DNA of 64,000 nt from assembly GCA_029718625.1 (NCBI GenBank), contig CM056379.1, positions 52,039,579 to 52,103,578 of the forward strand. Direction: 5' to 3'. Within the stretch, counting starts at the first letter, position 1. Each line of letters begins with the position of its first letter. Shown here one piece after another: positions 12,223 through 23,190 of the stretch. The position numbers were made by a program, and so were the translations under genes. The notes beneath the pieces were generated by a model that saw only the letters and a program-made list of their open reading frames with translations, was not told the DNA's origin and did not search any database. This stretch comes from Synaphobranchus kaupii. Its lineage: Eukaryota; Chordata; Actinopteri; Anguilliformes; Synaphobranchidae.

Positions 12223-13481
12223 CGCGCATCCAACTGCTGGCTGTATAATGCACCCATTAGTTTCCGAGGTACAGGGCAAAGTGGCATGGCAGCCAACCTG
12301 AGCATTAATTAATAATACCAACAACCTTCCCAGGTCGGAGGGGACTTTAGCAGCGGTGCAGTCCGTTGAGGGTGTGCATGCAGGCGGCGGCGGTCTCCCC
12401 TCGTCCTCGGACACAGTCTCCGTGTAGCATGTGGGTAACGGCGGCGGCAGGTTTAAAACTCTCCCCTCGTTCTTCTCGGACACAATCTCTGGCGATTGCA
12501 AAACTGCCCCGGCCACTTCCCCGGTCTTCTCCGGTGAAACATAATTTTCCGTTTTGTTCGCGACCGAGAAAAACTTCCTAATATTAATGAAATAACTCCA
12601 GACACTGTGAGCTATGTGTAACCTATACTCAGTGCAGGTTGTGCTAAATAAAAAAAATTATCTAACAAAAGCTGAGCTTTAAGATCGTTTAATTTCCATT
12701 AATATTTTCGGAATTAAGAGTGCGGAGAACGAAGAGCACATGTATCCACAATTATAATGTTGATTAAAATGTGCACAATTTTGCGACGCAAGTTAAAATA
12801 ATTTTATTACTTGCCTAATAGCCTAATTTAGGAGAACCGGCTACATTTGATGGCATTGAGCAATTGGTGAATTAAACGCTGATGTAGCCTATTGTTAATC
12901 AAGGAAACTTAAATAAAAAATTATTAAGACCAATAATCAGTTTAAAGGGAAGTTTTCCGCTACCCCAATTTTCAGCTCAGGAGCCGCCACTGCCTATACT
13001 GTAGCCTAGTAGGCTAAACAACGCGGTCGTGCAAGACACTCATTCTGCAGAAATCATGCATCTTGCATTACACGTTTGTTTATTATAGCCATGCATTGAT
13101 TTGTGCAGACCGATTGGTAGATACGCCTTAGCCTATTTCAGTTTCGTTATTGCTAGATGTGCAATTTGTAGGCTAGCCTATGCATTGGCGAAAAGTAGCA
13201 AATCACATACACACTCATGTATAGACAAGATTACATTTTATTGTATTTCAGAGATCTAGACGGCACGTCACCGCAGGGGGCTGGTGGCACGTGCTACGGT
13301 TGGATCAAAATGATACATTTGTTACATTGTAACAGCTGTTTGCTGTGCTTGTTGTCTCTATCGGCCAGACCCAAAAGTCCGTTCGTCAATGAATACTCGG
13401 CCAATTTTAATGTATTTAATTAATTTATTAGGCATTTGGGGAGGCTAAGCCTCTCCAAGCCTTATACATTCGCCGCCTATG
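11180..13481. mobile_element. Non-autonomous hAT-like transposon in left TIR
   Basis: A 2,302-bp insertion has terminal inverted repeats CATAGGCGGCG...CGCCGCCTATG and an exact 8-bp duplication AGTGCGGG (11172-11179 and 13482-13489). The right TIR at about 35300-35315 shows the empty site with AGTGCGGG once (as its complement). The 8-bp duplication fits hAT, but the CATAGG terminus is not diagnostic. No transposase is visible. It carries a G-homopolymer near 11226 and a long (CA)n tract. Confidence 0.8.
12138..12221 (+). repeat. (CA)n microsatellite
   Basis: About 40 CA units lie inside the hAT-like insertion. They create long spurious open frames of alternating His/Thr or Cys/Val on both strands, which I do not treat as genes. 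Confidence 0.95.
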
Positions 13482-14228
13482 AGTGCGGGCGTGCGTGCGA
13501 ATGACTCCGAAAGCCGATGACAAAATCCGCGAAGGTCCAAGACATGCTTGAGAGAGAGAGAGAGCTGTTGCAAAGCCGTTCAACGCTGTGTGACTGTCTG
13601 CCTGCCTGCATGCCGGCCAGTCCTGAAACTGTGTCTCTGAATTGCCTCAGAGGCGTTCGAAGAACAACTGTGAGACTACACAGGCAGACAGGCAGACGCG
13701 CGGCACAGCGTTGAACTAACAACAGATTGTGGAAGGCTTAGTGTTGTGGCGAGTTGGGTTTCTGCTGACGATTGTAAAACTTTGGTTGACGAGGAACAGA
13801 TGTATTCCTGGCGGGTTATTCAAAAAAAATAAGTTTGAAATGAATGAATGAAATGCATAGACTGAAAATATTTCAACAGGCCGCAAAATGCCCCGAAACC
13901 ATTGAAAAGAACTCCAAGAAGCGTTTTAAAAAATAAAAATCTAAAAGTCTATTAGTATTTAATAAAAAACTTTTCAGGATTTTGTACAAGTTTTTGTAAT
14001 AGGGTAATACTTAGAGCCAATATGAGTGTTTAGTATCAATCGGTTACTAAACATACGGTTTACCCGATTTAAGCAGGGTTGAGGCGTTATATATTAAATG
14101 TTGCGTTTAATCGTAGGCCTATATTCAAAGTGTATTTTATTCTTCATGCTACATTTCACGGGGAGGGGCACGTTTTTACGACCTACGTTCATTACGTAGA
14201 CCTACTCGCACCTCGAAAACTCTGAATG

Positions 14229-14236
14229 GTATAAAA
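14229..14236 (+). promoter_or_regulatory. TATA box of rightward convoy
   Basis: TATAAAAG lies 51 bases inside the left TIR boundary and about 95 bases before the ATG at 14331. It is the only good TATA box between the TIR and the first exon, and it faces the spliced gene and polymerase. Confidence 0.7.
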
Positions 14237-14330
14237 GAGGCCTACAGTTACTCAAAAACAATCTTGATTCTACACTGCGGAAGAAACGTTAAGAAGACGG
14301 CGATTTCAGCTAAACTTTTGCTTGTAAGAG

Positions 14331-15956
14331 ATGTCGGCCGTGGACTTTACAACACAAGGTATGTGCGACTATTTTAATTTTTATAAAGTGTGAAACTTTC
14401 AAGTTGTTAATTAAACATATTGAATATTCTACTTCTTAATTAAAGTTGTTAATGTAAAATGTATTACAGATTTGGATCTAGGCCTATTTTACAACAACGG
14501 GGTACACGCTGGTGAACCTTTCGACGCTTTTGTTGAAACAATAACCGAAGACAACAGCGTTAGACATAGTAAGATGTTTTTACATTTTAAAAATGTGGTT
14601 TTAAGATACTTTATATATAATTGCTTTTAGATACTAAGTGGCAGACTACACAACACGTGTCGCCTAGGCCTGTGTTTTAGCAACAGAAAGCTATTTGTTA
14701 GTTAAATACAAGTGAATGAAACATCCTTTGCTCAAAATCTGATTATAACTATTGAACATTACCATGTGTTTTTATTTTTTCGGATATTTGGGTTTATTTG
14801 TTTTTAGATAGACCTACAGTGTACACGCGGCCTCGGGAAATTACACGTGCCCAAGTTTTAGCTACAGAAGATGATCCACGTTACAGTTTATTACAGAGTA
14901 TGTAACTTAAAGACTTTTGTTCAACATCTGTTTATGTGTTTTATTGTTAAAAAGGCTCAGAAATCCCGCTAGAGACTGTAGCAAAGACAACATCTAAACG
15001 GGGTTAACAGCTACAAGAGAAAAAACTGTGTGTGTGTTTGGGCATGTGCGCATGTTCATGTGTGTTGGAGGGGGGGGGGTTACGTAAAGTAACGTAACGT
15101 GCGTGCATGCACGTTTTTGGACGGCTGGGGGGTCGTTGCACACGTTCCTAGCGTACAAGGCCTTATTTTGTATTTTTGGAGCATGTTTAACAGGCTACAC
15201 AAGCCACGTGTGGGTAGGCCGAAGCCACGCTTAACCTAATTGTTAGTTCAACACAATTGAATGAAACTTCCTTTGCACAACATCTGATTATAACTATTGC
15301 TATGTGTTTTATTTTTATTGTTTAAAAGGCCCTGAAAATCCCCCTCTAGAGACGGTGGCAAAGACAAAACCTAACAGACAGCAAGGATTGAAGAGAAAAA
15401 GTGGTGAGATTTAAGTTTTCTCCTATTAAAATAAAATGTTTGTTTTTTTTAATTTGGTTATTTTTAATTTGAATTTTTATTTTTAAATTTCGTAATTAGA
15501 TTTTAATTTTTTTAAAATTTGAATATAATTTGTAATTTGATTTAGATTTTTTTAATTTGAATTTGAATTAATTAGATTATTATTAATTTTTTTATTTTTT
15601 ATTTTTAAATTTACCTTACAGCCTTTGAAACAACGGATGTGGTGAGCGCCGCCGATACGTCTAAAAGACGTGTGACACCAGGACCACGGCCATCAAAAGC
15701 AACAGCAGCAGCAGCCACCGCACCCGCAGACAAACCAACAGCAGCAGCAGCATCAGCAACCGCCACCGCAGACGCAGACAAGCAAGCCGAGCTGACAACT
15801 CCTGCCAAGGCCTCGGTTTGTCAAAACGACAACCTAGAATTAAGAATATTGGACAATTTTAGGAACCTTGTTGACAATTTTAGGAACCATTCTGACAATT
15901 TTAGGAACCTTGTTGACAATTTTACGGTCCTTTCGGATAAATTGTTATTAAAGTAA
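14331..15956 (+). CDS. Five-exon spliced gene upstream of PolB
   Basis: I reconstruct exons 14331-14358, 14470-14568, 14808-14897, 15329-15403 and 15622-15956. All introns are GT-AG and the reading phase is consistent throughout, giving about 209 residues. The first exon starts MSAVDFTTQ. The middle is acidic (AGEPFDAFVETITEDNS). The fourth exon ends basic (GLKRKS). The last exon has an alanine/threonine/proline-rich linker followed by a threefold repeat of DNFRN(L/H). I recognise no known domain; the repeat could mediate oligomerisation, which is inference. The stop TAA is immediately followed by the polymerase ATG (TAAATG). The exons are intact. Confidence 0.7.
14955..15029 (+). pseudogene. 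Duplicated, decayed copy of exon 4
   Basis: The stretch after AAAAAG at 14954 resembles exon 4 (15329-15403): both read ...GAAA(T)CCC.CTAGAGAC.GT(A/G)GCAAAGACA. The preceding intron (TTCAACATCTG...TTTTATTGTT) is also similar to that before exon 4. This copy contains an in-frame TAA and lacks a good donor, so it is probably skipped. Confidence 0.65.
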
Positions 15957-16607
15957 ATGGCTCCTAAAAGACCTTGTACGTGTCCATGTTCAGGGGGCCA
16001 GAGTAAAAGACCTGCCGCAGAAAATGCTGAAAACCAGGACCCTAACCAAAACGTTTTATCGCATGAAAATGTTAATCCACATCTCTTAGCTCTTGTTAAT
16101 GATGTTAATCATGCCTCTATTAACACGCATGAGCCTAGTGATGAAAATGTAGAGTCTAGTAATGGAACTGTAGAGCATGATGTTTTTGCAGGTTTATTAA
16201 GAGCTTTGGACTCTGTAAACCGTGAACTCGCTAGACACGTTGAATCAGATATGACCCCAAACACCGCAGAAAATAACATGCCGGGTCTTACAGAGCTCGA
16301 GATACCCCAAAGCACTAACGATAGTGACCCACAAGGACTTCCAGAAGCCAACCAAAATGGTGGTGATGGTGGTGGTGGTGGTGATGTGATTAACAGCACA
16401 AACCTTCAGGTGATACGTAGGCCAACTTTCAACAGTACAGAAATTCAGCTCCGTTTTAACTTTACATCTTTGTACAATGTTGATAACGCAGAGTTTTATG
16501 TACACATCTTAAACACTTTTGAAAATCTTCTGGCTAAAGTTCGGGAGCTGTCGAACCCCAGCGATGCCGTACAGTTAGAATTAAGGGGTGATTCTCTGTC
16601 TCAGGGT
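15957..16607 (+). pseudogene. PolB gene, N-terminal segment (split by hAT)
   Basis: The ATG at 15957 begins a frame whose first 217 codons belong to the Polinton DNA polymerase gene. A Cys/basic start (PRPCTC-like KRPCTCPC) is followed by a low-complexity Asn/Glu region, a glycine run, and a conserved-looking segment FNFTSLYNVDNAEFYVHILN. The frame then enters the hAT at 16608 and stops at 16620-16622 inside transposon DNA. The hAT target duplication CTCAGGGT (16600-16607) recurs at 19104-19111. The frame resumes there without a shift, which proves that the three segments were one gene. The role of this N-terminal region is not known to me. Confidence 0.85.
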
Positions 16608-16942
16608 CAGCACTCGAGTTGAGGGGGGATGAGGGGGGATGGCATCCCCCCTGAAATAAAAACGGTCAAAATCATCCCCCTTCTAAAACGACCATCCCCC
16701 CTTTCCATCCCTTATGTCATTTTATCAATGAATGTGGTATTACTGCTATTTCAACATTAATTTTGCGCATATTGAGTAAAATACTGTGGGCGAGGGAGCA
16801 CGCACACATGCAATGACATTTTTACCAAGTCACTGACGCTATGCTATGCGAGTGCCCTAGAGGCACCAGAGCGCCGTGATGCGCTTGTTTGATTGATGTT
16901 AGAAGCTGCATAGCAGCACGAGCGCAGGTAACGGTCATCACA

Positions 16943-17015
16943 ATGGCCAAGCGACCAGGAGGACAGCGCTCTCTGAGGGACTTCATATTTAAAAAGACAA
17001 AAAATAACACTACAG
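16943..17015 (+). pseudogene. hAT transposase first exon remnant
   Basis: The ATG at 16943 opens a short basic leader, MAKRPGGQRSLRDFIFKK, ending at a strong splice donor ACAG|GTAAGT (exon end 17015). Short K/R-rich leaders ending in a PIP-like SLRDFIF motif are usual for hAT (ZMYM/zinc-finger type) transposases. No later exon remains. Confidence 0.5.
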
Positions 17016-17380
17016 GTAAGTCAAGAGTCAGTAATCTTAGTCATTACTCATTACTTTAGTCACCAAAGGTGGAATCTCTGGACATAAGCAATAACAACGT
17101 TAGTTTGGAGCTTAGCTACGTTTTTCTCTCTTGTTAGCTAGCTAGCTAACTAATGCTAGCTAGCTAAAAGATGAGGACTTGAACTTCATTAAGGTCAGCT
17201 AATCATGTTCGGGGAGAGTGGAGTAGGCAGCCATTGACAAAATTGGTCCTATTTTGTATTATCTGTATAATTTTTAATATATTTTCATATTTTATAAACA
17301 GTTTCAATTTGCACTTAATGCCCTGTTAAAAAAAGTAACATTGGGAATGTTAACATAAAAGATTTGTATTTGAACTGCAA

Positions 17381-18398
17381 CAGGGACGTCGTTAGGCCTA
17401 TTTTAGGGTGGCTGAAGCTACCCTAAAATGTTCTTAAGCCCCCCCAAATAATTTGGCATTATTGGCTTAAAATGATCGTTCTGGTTTGTATGTTGTTGTT
17501 GTCTCCCCATCCAATACTAGCCTGTCGTAGCCTACTTCACAATGTAAATCGCGGGCACGAGGACCTTGGGGGAGGCTGCATTCCATTGCTTCTCAAAGCG
17601 CCAAGTAACGATCGGCTTTGGCAACGGCTTGTGACAGGATAACGTTAGTGGCGAACGAGTTTAGCTGTGATGTGAAGATTCAAAGTGAATGATGCACAGA
17701 GTGAAATTGTAAGTAGTTGTTAACGATTGTTACCTGCTTAACTTTAGCTAGGTTTACTTGAGGTAAAGGAAAAGGGATATTGTAGTAGGCTATGATGTTA
17801 ACACTAAATTAAGCTATTGTTGACTGTCAAGTTGGCTAACGTAGCTAAAATCCCACAATCAACGTCAGCAAACAGCTTCAAATTGATGCATAAGCTTTTG
17901 TTTTGTTAATGTTTAACTTGGCCCAGTCATCATTAAAATTAAAAGCAGTTACCTCCGTATGTGCAGCGAACACACACACAGTTTTTCAATGGAACATTAG
18001 GCGCTTTTCCATAACCATATGCTATAACGCTAGCTACACACACAAGTGGATTACGCTATCGTGAACGAAAAAAATACAAGAAATAGCTAGCTAGCTAACT
18101 CTATCGACAGCTCTCTATTCTTTGCCATGAATATATCTCTCTAGTATTTCGAAACAGTAATATCAGTCCCCATAGAATGTTATTGTTTAGAGTCAGTTAA
18201 TGTCAGTGAAAACTGTCCCTCATAACGCTATTGTACAACAAAAGAGAAATGGAAGAAGAGAATATGTCTGTTGCTTTTTACTTGTTGCCATCTTGGCTTC
18301 TTCACTGGTTGTTGACATATGTGTACTGTAGTTCTAATACAGTATATACCAAAACAATTTGCAAACTCGCATGTCTTTGCATCCTAGTGACGTCCCTG
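17381..18398. mobile_element. Second-order hAT inside the PolB hAT
   Basis: A 1,018-bp insertion has termini CAGGGACGTC...GACGTCCCTG and an exact 8-bp duplication AACTGCAA (17373-17380 and 18399-18406). No transposase is visible; it is a non-autonomous hAT. Confidence 0.92.
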
Positions 18399-19111
18399 AA
18401 CTGCAATAAAATGATGATAGATCAATGTTTTTCTAATTGTTTTCCTCCATTTTTTCATGATGGGGTTCTTGTTTAATTTACATAATGATTTAATTAATCA
18501 CGATTAAAAATTAACCCTTTAGATACCAGTTTTGATCATATACCAGTAACTGCTTTTTTGAAAAATACACTATAATTCAATATTCTAAAAACAAATTTGA
18601 CTTTATTATTAGTATCATCAGCTGATCCATCTGAATAATAAATGAGAAGATTGATTTTGGTGCATTTTTACTTTTTGTATAATGTCAGATTGAACAAAAA
18701 GGTACGTTGGGACTGTTAACCTACAAGATTTGTACCATAGACTTCCATTATAACCACATTTTTTGACCCCCTCCCCCCCTTTAAATTAAAGTGAAAAAAT
18801 GATTTTGCACTAATTGTCCTCTGCATTTGACCCTAAGTCAAATGTAAGTGGTGCCATGGCAGCCCGGGGACCGACTCCAATTCTGAGGTGCCTTGGTCAA
18901 GAGCAATGACAGGAGTATCTGACACCTAACATCCATAACATGCATGTTGTTTTAGGAGTATAATCATTATCTTTATGCTTTAACAATAATCAAAAGGGTA
19001 CAGAGTTGGTCTCCCACCCTCTGCGCCGTTATCAGCACAAATTATGCCCCCATATGATAAAATCCACCATCCCCCCTGATATTTTTTTACAACTTGAGTA
19101 CTGCTCAGGGT

Positions 19112-20176
19112 GTAACTGTACAGCTAAGCGGTGATGAAATAGATTTGGAGGTTTTTTTGAATATGGTTGAAGAGTTGGTTCAAAGCAATTTTGATATCCT
19201 GGTTGATGAAACTCTGATGCTTGTGGCTCACATTATTCAGAACCCTAATGGCGGTGGAGGAGACCGACGAAAATTATCATCATGTCTCAAGAGTGAAATC
19301 ATTCGCAAAAAACTAAGACATTTAATAGTTGTCTACAATGCCGATAATAATCTCTGTTTCGCAAAATGTTTGACGCATCTTTTAAATCCGACATTCACTA
19401 CGTGTGCCGCTGAAAGAGAGGCGGAACATTTACAACGTTCCGTAGGTTTGGGTGTTCAGGATAAGGTTCATTTTTCAGACATTCAAAGGTTTGAGAGGTT
19501 CTTAAACATCAAGATAGTTGTATGGACACACAGTTCAAATAACGGCGTCTTAAAAAAGTTTCAAACGAGCAACACACCACACTCTAAAACCTTTTTTTTG
19601 TACCTCGAGGGCAGCCACTATTACGGTATCAAATCATTAACAGGTTTCTTAGGCAGTCAAAATGTTTGTACATTTTGTTACACACCATACACAACGAAAC
19701 ATAGCCACTCCTGTTTACATTATTGTAACGTCTGTTTTGGCGCAGAATGTTTTACACATCGTTCATCAACGATAAGGTGTAAGGATTGTAAGCGACTCTG
19801 TCGGTCTAGGTTTTGCTATAACGCGCATAAAGTTTTGAAACTGCAGGAGTCTAGCGGTAAAATGCTCAGCTCTTGTGATACTATAAAGTTCTGTGACAAA
19901 TGTGCACAAACATATGTAGTAAGTAGCAAAACATCTAAAGCACACAAATGTAGTCTAAAGCTCTGCAAAAACTGCAAGGCTGTATTGACCCCTGAAGTTG
20001 AGCATGTGTGTTACATACAAACTGTGAAAACTGAACACCCCAACCGGCGTTACGTTTTTTATGATTTTGAGTGTCGGCAGGACCATGGCGAACACATTGC
20101 GAATTTCATATGTTGCATAGATTTTAAAGGCAAGCGTTGGACTGCAAAGGGTGATGGCTGTGTACAGGCTTTTTAA
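19112..20176 (+). pseudogene. PolB gene, middle segment (ends at internal stop)
   Basis: This is the continuation of the polymerase gene after the hAT. First comes an OTU-like region: NADNNLCFAKCLTHLL, about 100 residues later EGSHYYGI. Then comes a cysteine/histidine-rich region with at least seven CxxC-type pairs (for example CTFCY, CNVC, CKDC, CDKC, CKNC), likely zinc-binding. Last is the Exo I motif YDFECRQD. The frame meets TAA at 20174-20176 within a T6A6 homopolymer run and continues in the same frame beyond it. A substitution or compensated homopolymer error is therefore more likely than a true end. OTU/zinc N-termini on Polinton polymerases are family knowledge; the assignment here is by pattern only. 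Confidence 0.85.
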
Positions 20177-22516
20177 AAAAGGTATCGAACCCGAAAGTAC
20201 AAGGGGTATACATTCATAGCCCATAATTCGAAGGGGTACGATGGGTACCTGCTGATGCAGTATTTGGTAAAGCATGGTGTGACACCAAACATCATAGCGC
20301 AAGGCAGCAAGCTCCTGTGCATTACAGATGAGGTTTTCAAACAGAGGTATATTGATTCACTAACTATGAAGCTAAGTGCCATGCCTGGCTCTCTAGGTTT
20401 TGAAAATGCTAAAAAAGGGTATTTTCCCCATTTCTGGAATAAAATTGAGAACCAGAATTACATCGGCCCGTACCCACCACCCTTGTACTATGGTTTTGAT
20501 ACAATGATGGCCAAGGAGAGGGAGGACTTTATGTCCTGGTATAATAATGTGTCTGGGGGTGTGTTTGACTTTCGAAAAGAAATATCCGAGTACTGTCAGA
20601 ATGACGTTGTTATTTTGCGGGAAGCTTGTTTGCGGTTTAGGGCCGAGGTGCTTGGGAGCACAGGTTTAGACCCGTTCCAGAGCATTACAATAGCCTCGGT
20701 GTGCATGAAACAATACTGTACAAACTTTTTACCCAAAAACACCATAGCAGTCACATCGCCGGATAATTACGCGCAGCAGCAGAAATCATTTTCCACAGCA
20801 GCCATTCAATGGTTAGAATATGTGAGTCATCGGGAAAAGATTTTCATTCAACATGCCTTGAACCGGGGGGAGGTTAAGATGGGTAACTATTATCTAGACG
20901 GGTATTCAGATGTGGCCGGCGTTCGGACAGCTTTTGAATTTGCGGGTTGTTTTTTTCATGCATGCCCTCAATGTTTTAATTTAAGCACAATTAACCCTCT
21001 CACAAAAACAGATTTTGGTTCAATATATCACAAATTTCAAGAGAAAATTGACACTCTGCGTAGCGTATACAACCTGAATGTTGTAGTTATGTGGGAGCAC
21101 GAATGGGTAAGACTTAAACGTGAGAGCCCCGAGGTTCAGGAATTCCTGCGCCATCATGACTACCCGGAACGTCTGGAACCTCGGGCTGCTCTGTTTGGCG
21201 GTCGAACTAATGCGTTGCAACTTTACTACAAGGCTCAAGAAGGTGAACAAATACACTATTTTGATTTCACCAGTCTATACCCGTTCGTGAACAAAACTAA
21301 AGTTTACCCAACAAATCACCCCACCATCATCTTCCGTGACTTTGAACCGATCGAAAACTATTTCGGTCTGATCAAAGTCAGGGTATATCCACTAAGAAAA
21401 CTTACAATACCTGTGTTACCGTACAGAGTCTCTGGTAAATTAATGTTTCCACTTTGCCGGTCCTGCGCAGAATCTGAGCATCAAGGTACGTGTGAACATT
21501 CTGATGAGTTGCGTTCTCTCACAGGTGTATGGTGTACCGTTGAAATGCTTAAGGCTATTGAAAAAGGTTACATCGTCGACAAAATCTTTGAAATTTGGCA
21601 TTTCCAAGATAGGTCCGATTCTCTTTTCAGTGACTATATTAAGACGCATTTAAAGGGCAAACAAGAAGCGTCAGGATACCCCTCTTGGGTTTCTGATGAT
21701 TCTGACAAGGCGGCCTATGTGCAGAGTTATTGGCAGAAGGAGGGTGTTCGTTTAGAACCAAGCAATATTTCTGTAAACAAAGCCAAGAGACAAATTTCCA
21801 AACTGTTTTTAAATAGTCTTTGGGGCAAATTTGGTCAGAGAAGCAACATGCCAAACACAACCTTGATCCGTGATCCTGAACAGTTTCTGCAATTCATGTT
21901 TTCAGATGAGTATGACGTCTCACACTTTTCATTTCTTACAGAAGACGTAGCTCTGGTACAGTGGAAACTTACTAAGTGTTTTCCGAAGGTCCCCAGATAC
22001 AGCAATGTGTTCATCGCGGCCTTCACCACAGCTTATGCCCGGCTCGAGCTTTATGATGTCATGGATAAAATGCCTGACAGGGTTCTGTACCACGACACAG
22101 ATTCTGTAATCTTTGTGTGCCGACCGGGTGACTGGATGCCGTCTCTAGGTGATTTTTTGGGAGAATTGACTAGTGAGCTAGACCCCTTTGACCACATTGT
22201 TGAATTTGTATCAGGAGGGCCCAAGACGTACGGTTATAAAACACTGTTTGGTAAAACGTGCATGAAAGTGAAAGGTATAACCCTGCATCATACTAACACA
22301 CAAGTTGTCAATCTTTCAACCCTCACAGAATTGGTACAGCACTATGTACAGAATCCAGAGGTCCCAGCTCGCGAAATTACAACCAACACAAATCAAATTG
22401 TGAGGAATAAGAGAGGGTTCTCTCTCAGCAATCGTTTAGTTTCTAAAAGATTCAGAGTAGTTTACAACAAAAGGGTCCTGCTCCCTGATTTCAAAACCTT
22501 GCCATATGGATTCTAG
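20177..22516 (+). pseudogene. PolB gene, exonuclease and polymerase core
   Basis: This segment is in frame with 19112-20176. It carries Exo II (FIAHNSKGYDGYLL, near 20205), Exo III (YCQNDVVILREAC, near 20592), palm motif A (DFTSLYPFVN, near 21260), motif B (KLFLNSLWGKFGQ, near 21800) and motif C (YHDTDSVIF, near 22090). This is the order of family-B, protein-primed polymerases. All catalytic acidic residues are present. The longest open stretch with an ATG starts at 20255, but that start would cut the exonuclease domain, so it is an artefact of the stop at 20174. The whole gene would encode about 1,350 residues. Its end overlaps the ATPase gene by 11 bases. Confidence 0.92.
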
Positions 22517-23189
22517 ACAAGTGATTGGGGTTGAGGGTTTTGACAGCCGCCTTCAACATCCTTTTTCATGCATAATCTCAGGTCCATCAAACAGCGGTAA
22601 AAGCGTTTTTGTGAAAACACTGCTCGAAAATGCACAACATGTATTGTCAAAAGTACCGCAGAACATTGTATGGTTTTATTCGTGTTGGCAACCCATGTAC
22701 GATGAAGTGCTTTGTAAAATAAAGAATGTACATTTTGTAGAAGGTCTTCCTGAATCCTTGACCGATGAAGTTTTGCTACCTTTGCACAAAACCAACATGG
22801 TAATTGTTGATGACCTTATGCAGGCTGCCAGTCAGAGCTCTGAAATTGAGAGAGCTTTCACCAAATATACACACCATAGAAACCTAAGCATCATATATCT
22901 TGTTCAGAATCTTTTCTTCCAGGGTCGAAACAGCCGCACAATTAATCTTAATGCAAACTATATTGTTCTGTTCAAAAATCCAAGAGATAAAATGCAAGTT
23001 AATGTTTTGGCACGACAAATGTACCCCAGACATTCAAAGTTTTTCCTTGAATGTTTTGATGATGCTACCAGAAAACCTTACGGTTATCTATTGGTTGATT
23101 TAAAAGCCCAGACGCCTGAGGAATACCGCATCAGAACTGGTTTGTATGCTCCAGAGTGGCCGGTAGTTTATGTGCTAAAGAAAAAGTAA
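22506..23189 (+). CDS. Packaging ATPase (FtsK/HerA/A32 type)
   Basis: This 227-residue protein has Walker A GPSNSGKS at about residues 27-34 and Walker B MVIVDDLM at about 98-105. A sensor-like stretch YLVQNLFFQG follows near residue 135. These are hallmarks of the genome-packaging ATPase shared by Polintons, virophages and large DNA viruses. It would power DNA translocation into capsids. The gene overlaps the end of the polymerase by 11 bases and is followed after one base by the next gene. No break is seen, and the length is normal for the family. Confidence 0.92.
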   Translation: MDSRQVIGVEGFDSRLQHPFSCIISGPSNSGKSVFVKTLLENAQHVLSKVPQNIVWFYSCWQPMYDEVLCKIKNVHFVEGLPESLTDEVLLPLHKTNMVIVDDLMQAASQSSEIERAFTKYTHHRNLSIIYLVQNLFFQGRNSRTINLNANYIVLFKNPRDKMQVNVLARQMYPRHSKFFLECFDDATRKPYGYLLVDLKAQTPEEYRIRTGLYAPEWPVVYVLKKK

Positions 23190-23190
23190 T

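Larger units (their letters stand above)
10450..14178 (+). repeat. Polinton left terminal inverted repeat
   Basis: This is the inverted copy of 34616-36043. It is 1,419 bp once the 2,310-bp hAT-like insertion with its duplicated target is removed. It holds no genes. It contains a (TA)n tract and short direct repeats of CATTCGCA(C)ACGCCCGCACTT type (reverse strand). The inner boundary is at CGTTTTTA (14171-14178). Confidence 0.93.
16608..19103. mobile_element. hAT transposon inserted in PolB
   Basis: This 2,496-bp element has terminal inverted repeats CAGCACTCGAGTTG...CAACTTGAGTACTG (12 of 14 matching) and an exact 8-bp duplication CTCAGGGT. Subterminal CCATCCCCCC blocks are present at both ends. 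It retains what looks like a first transposase exon (16943-17015) but no catalytic region, so it is non-autonomous. A second hAT sits inside it (17381-18398). Confidence 0.93.

Noticed and set aside
11989..12516. Long open frames on both strands with Cys-Val or His-Thr runs
   Set aside because: They are translations of a (CA)n microsatellite in a non-coding hAT-like element.
20255..22516. PolB starting at the ATG at 20255 as an independent gene
   Set aside because: The upstream frame contains Exo I and the start of the Exo II region; the 20255 Met would truncate the exonuclease domain. It is a start created by the stop at 20174.
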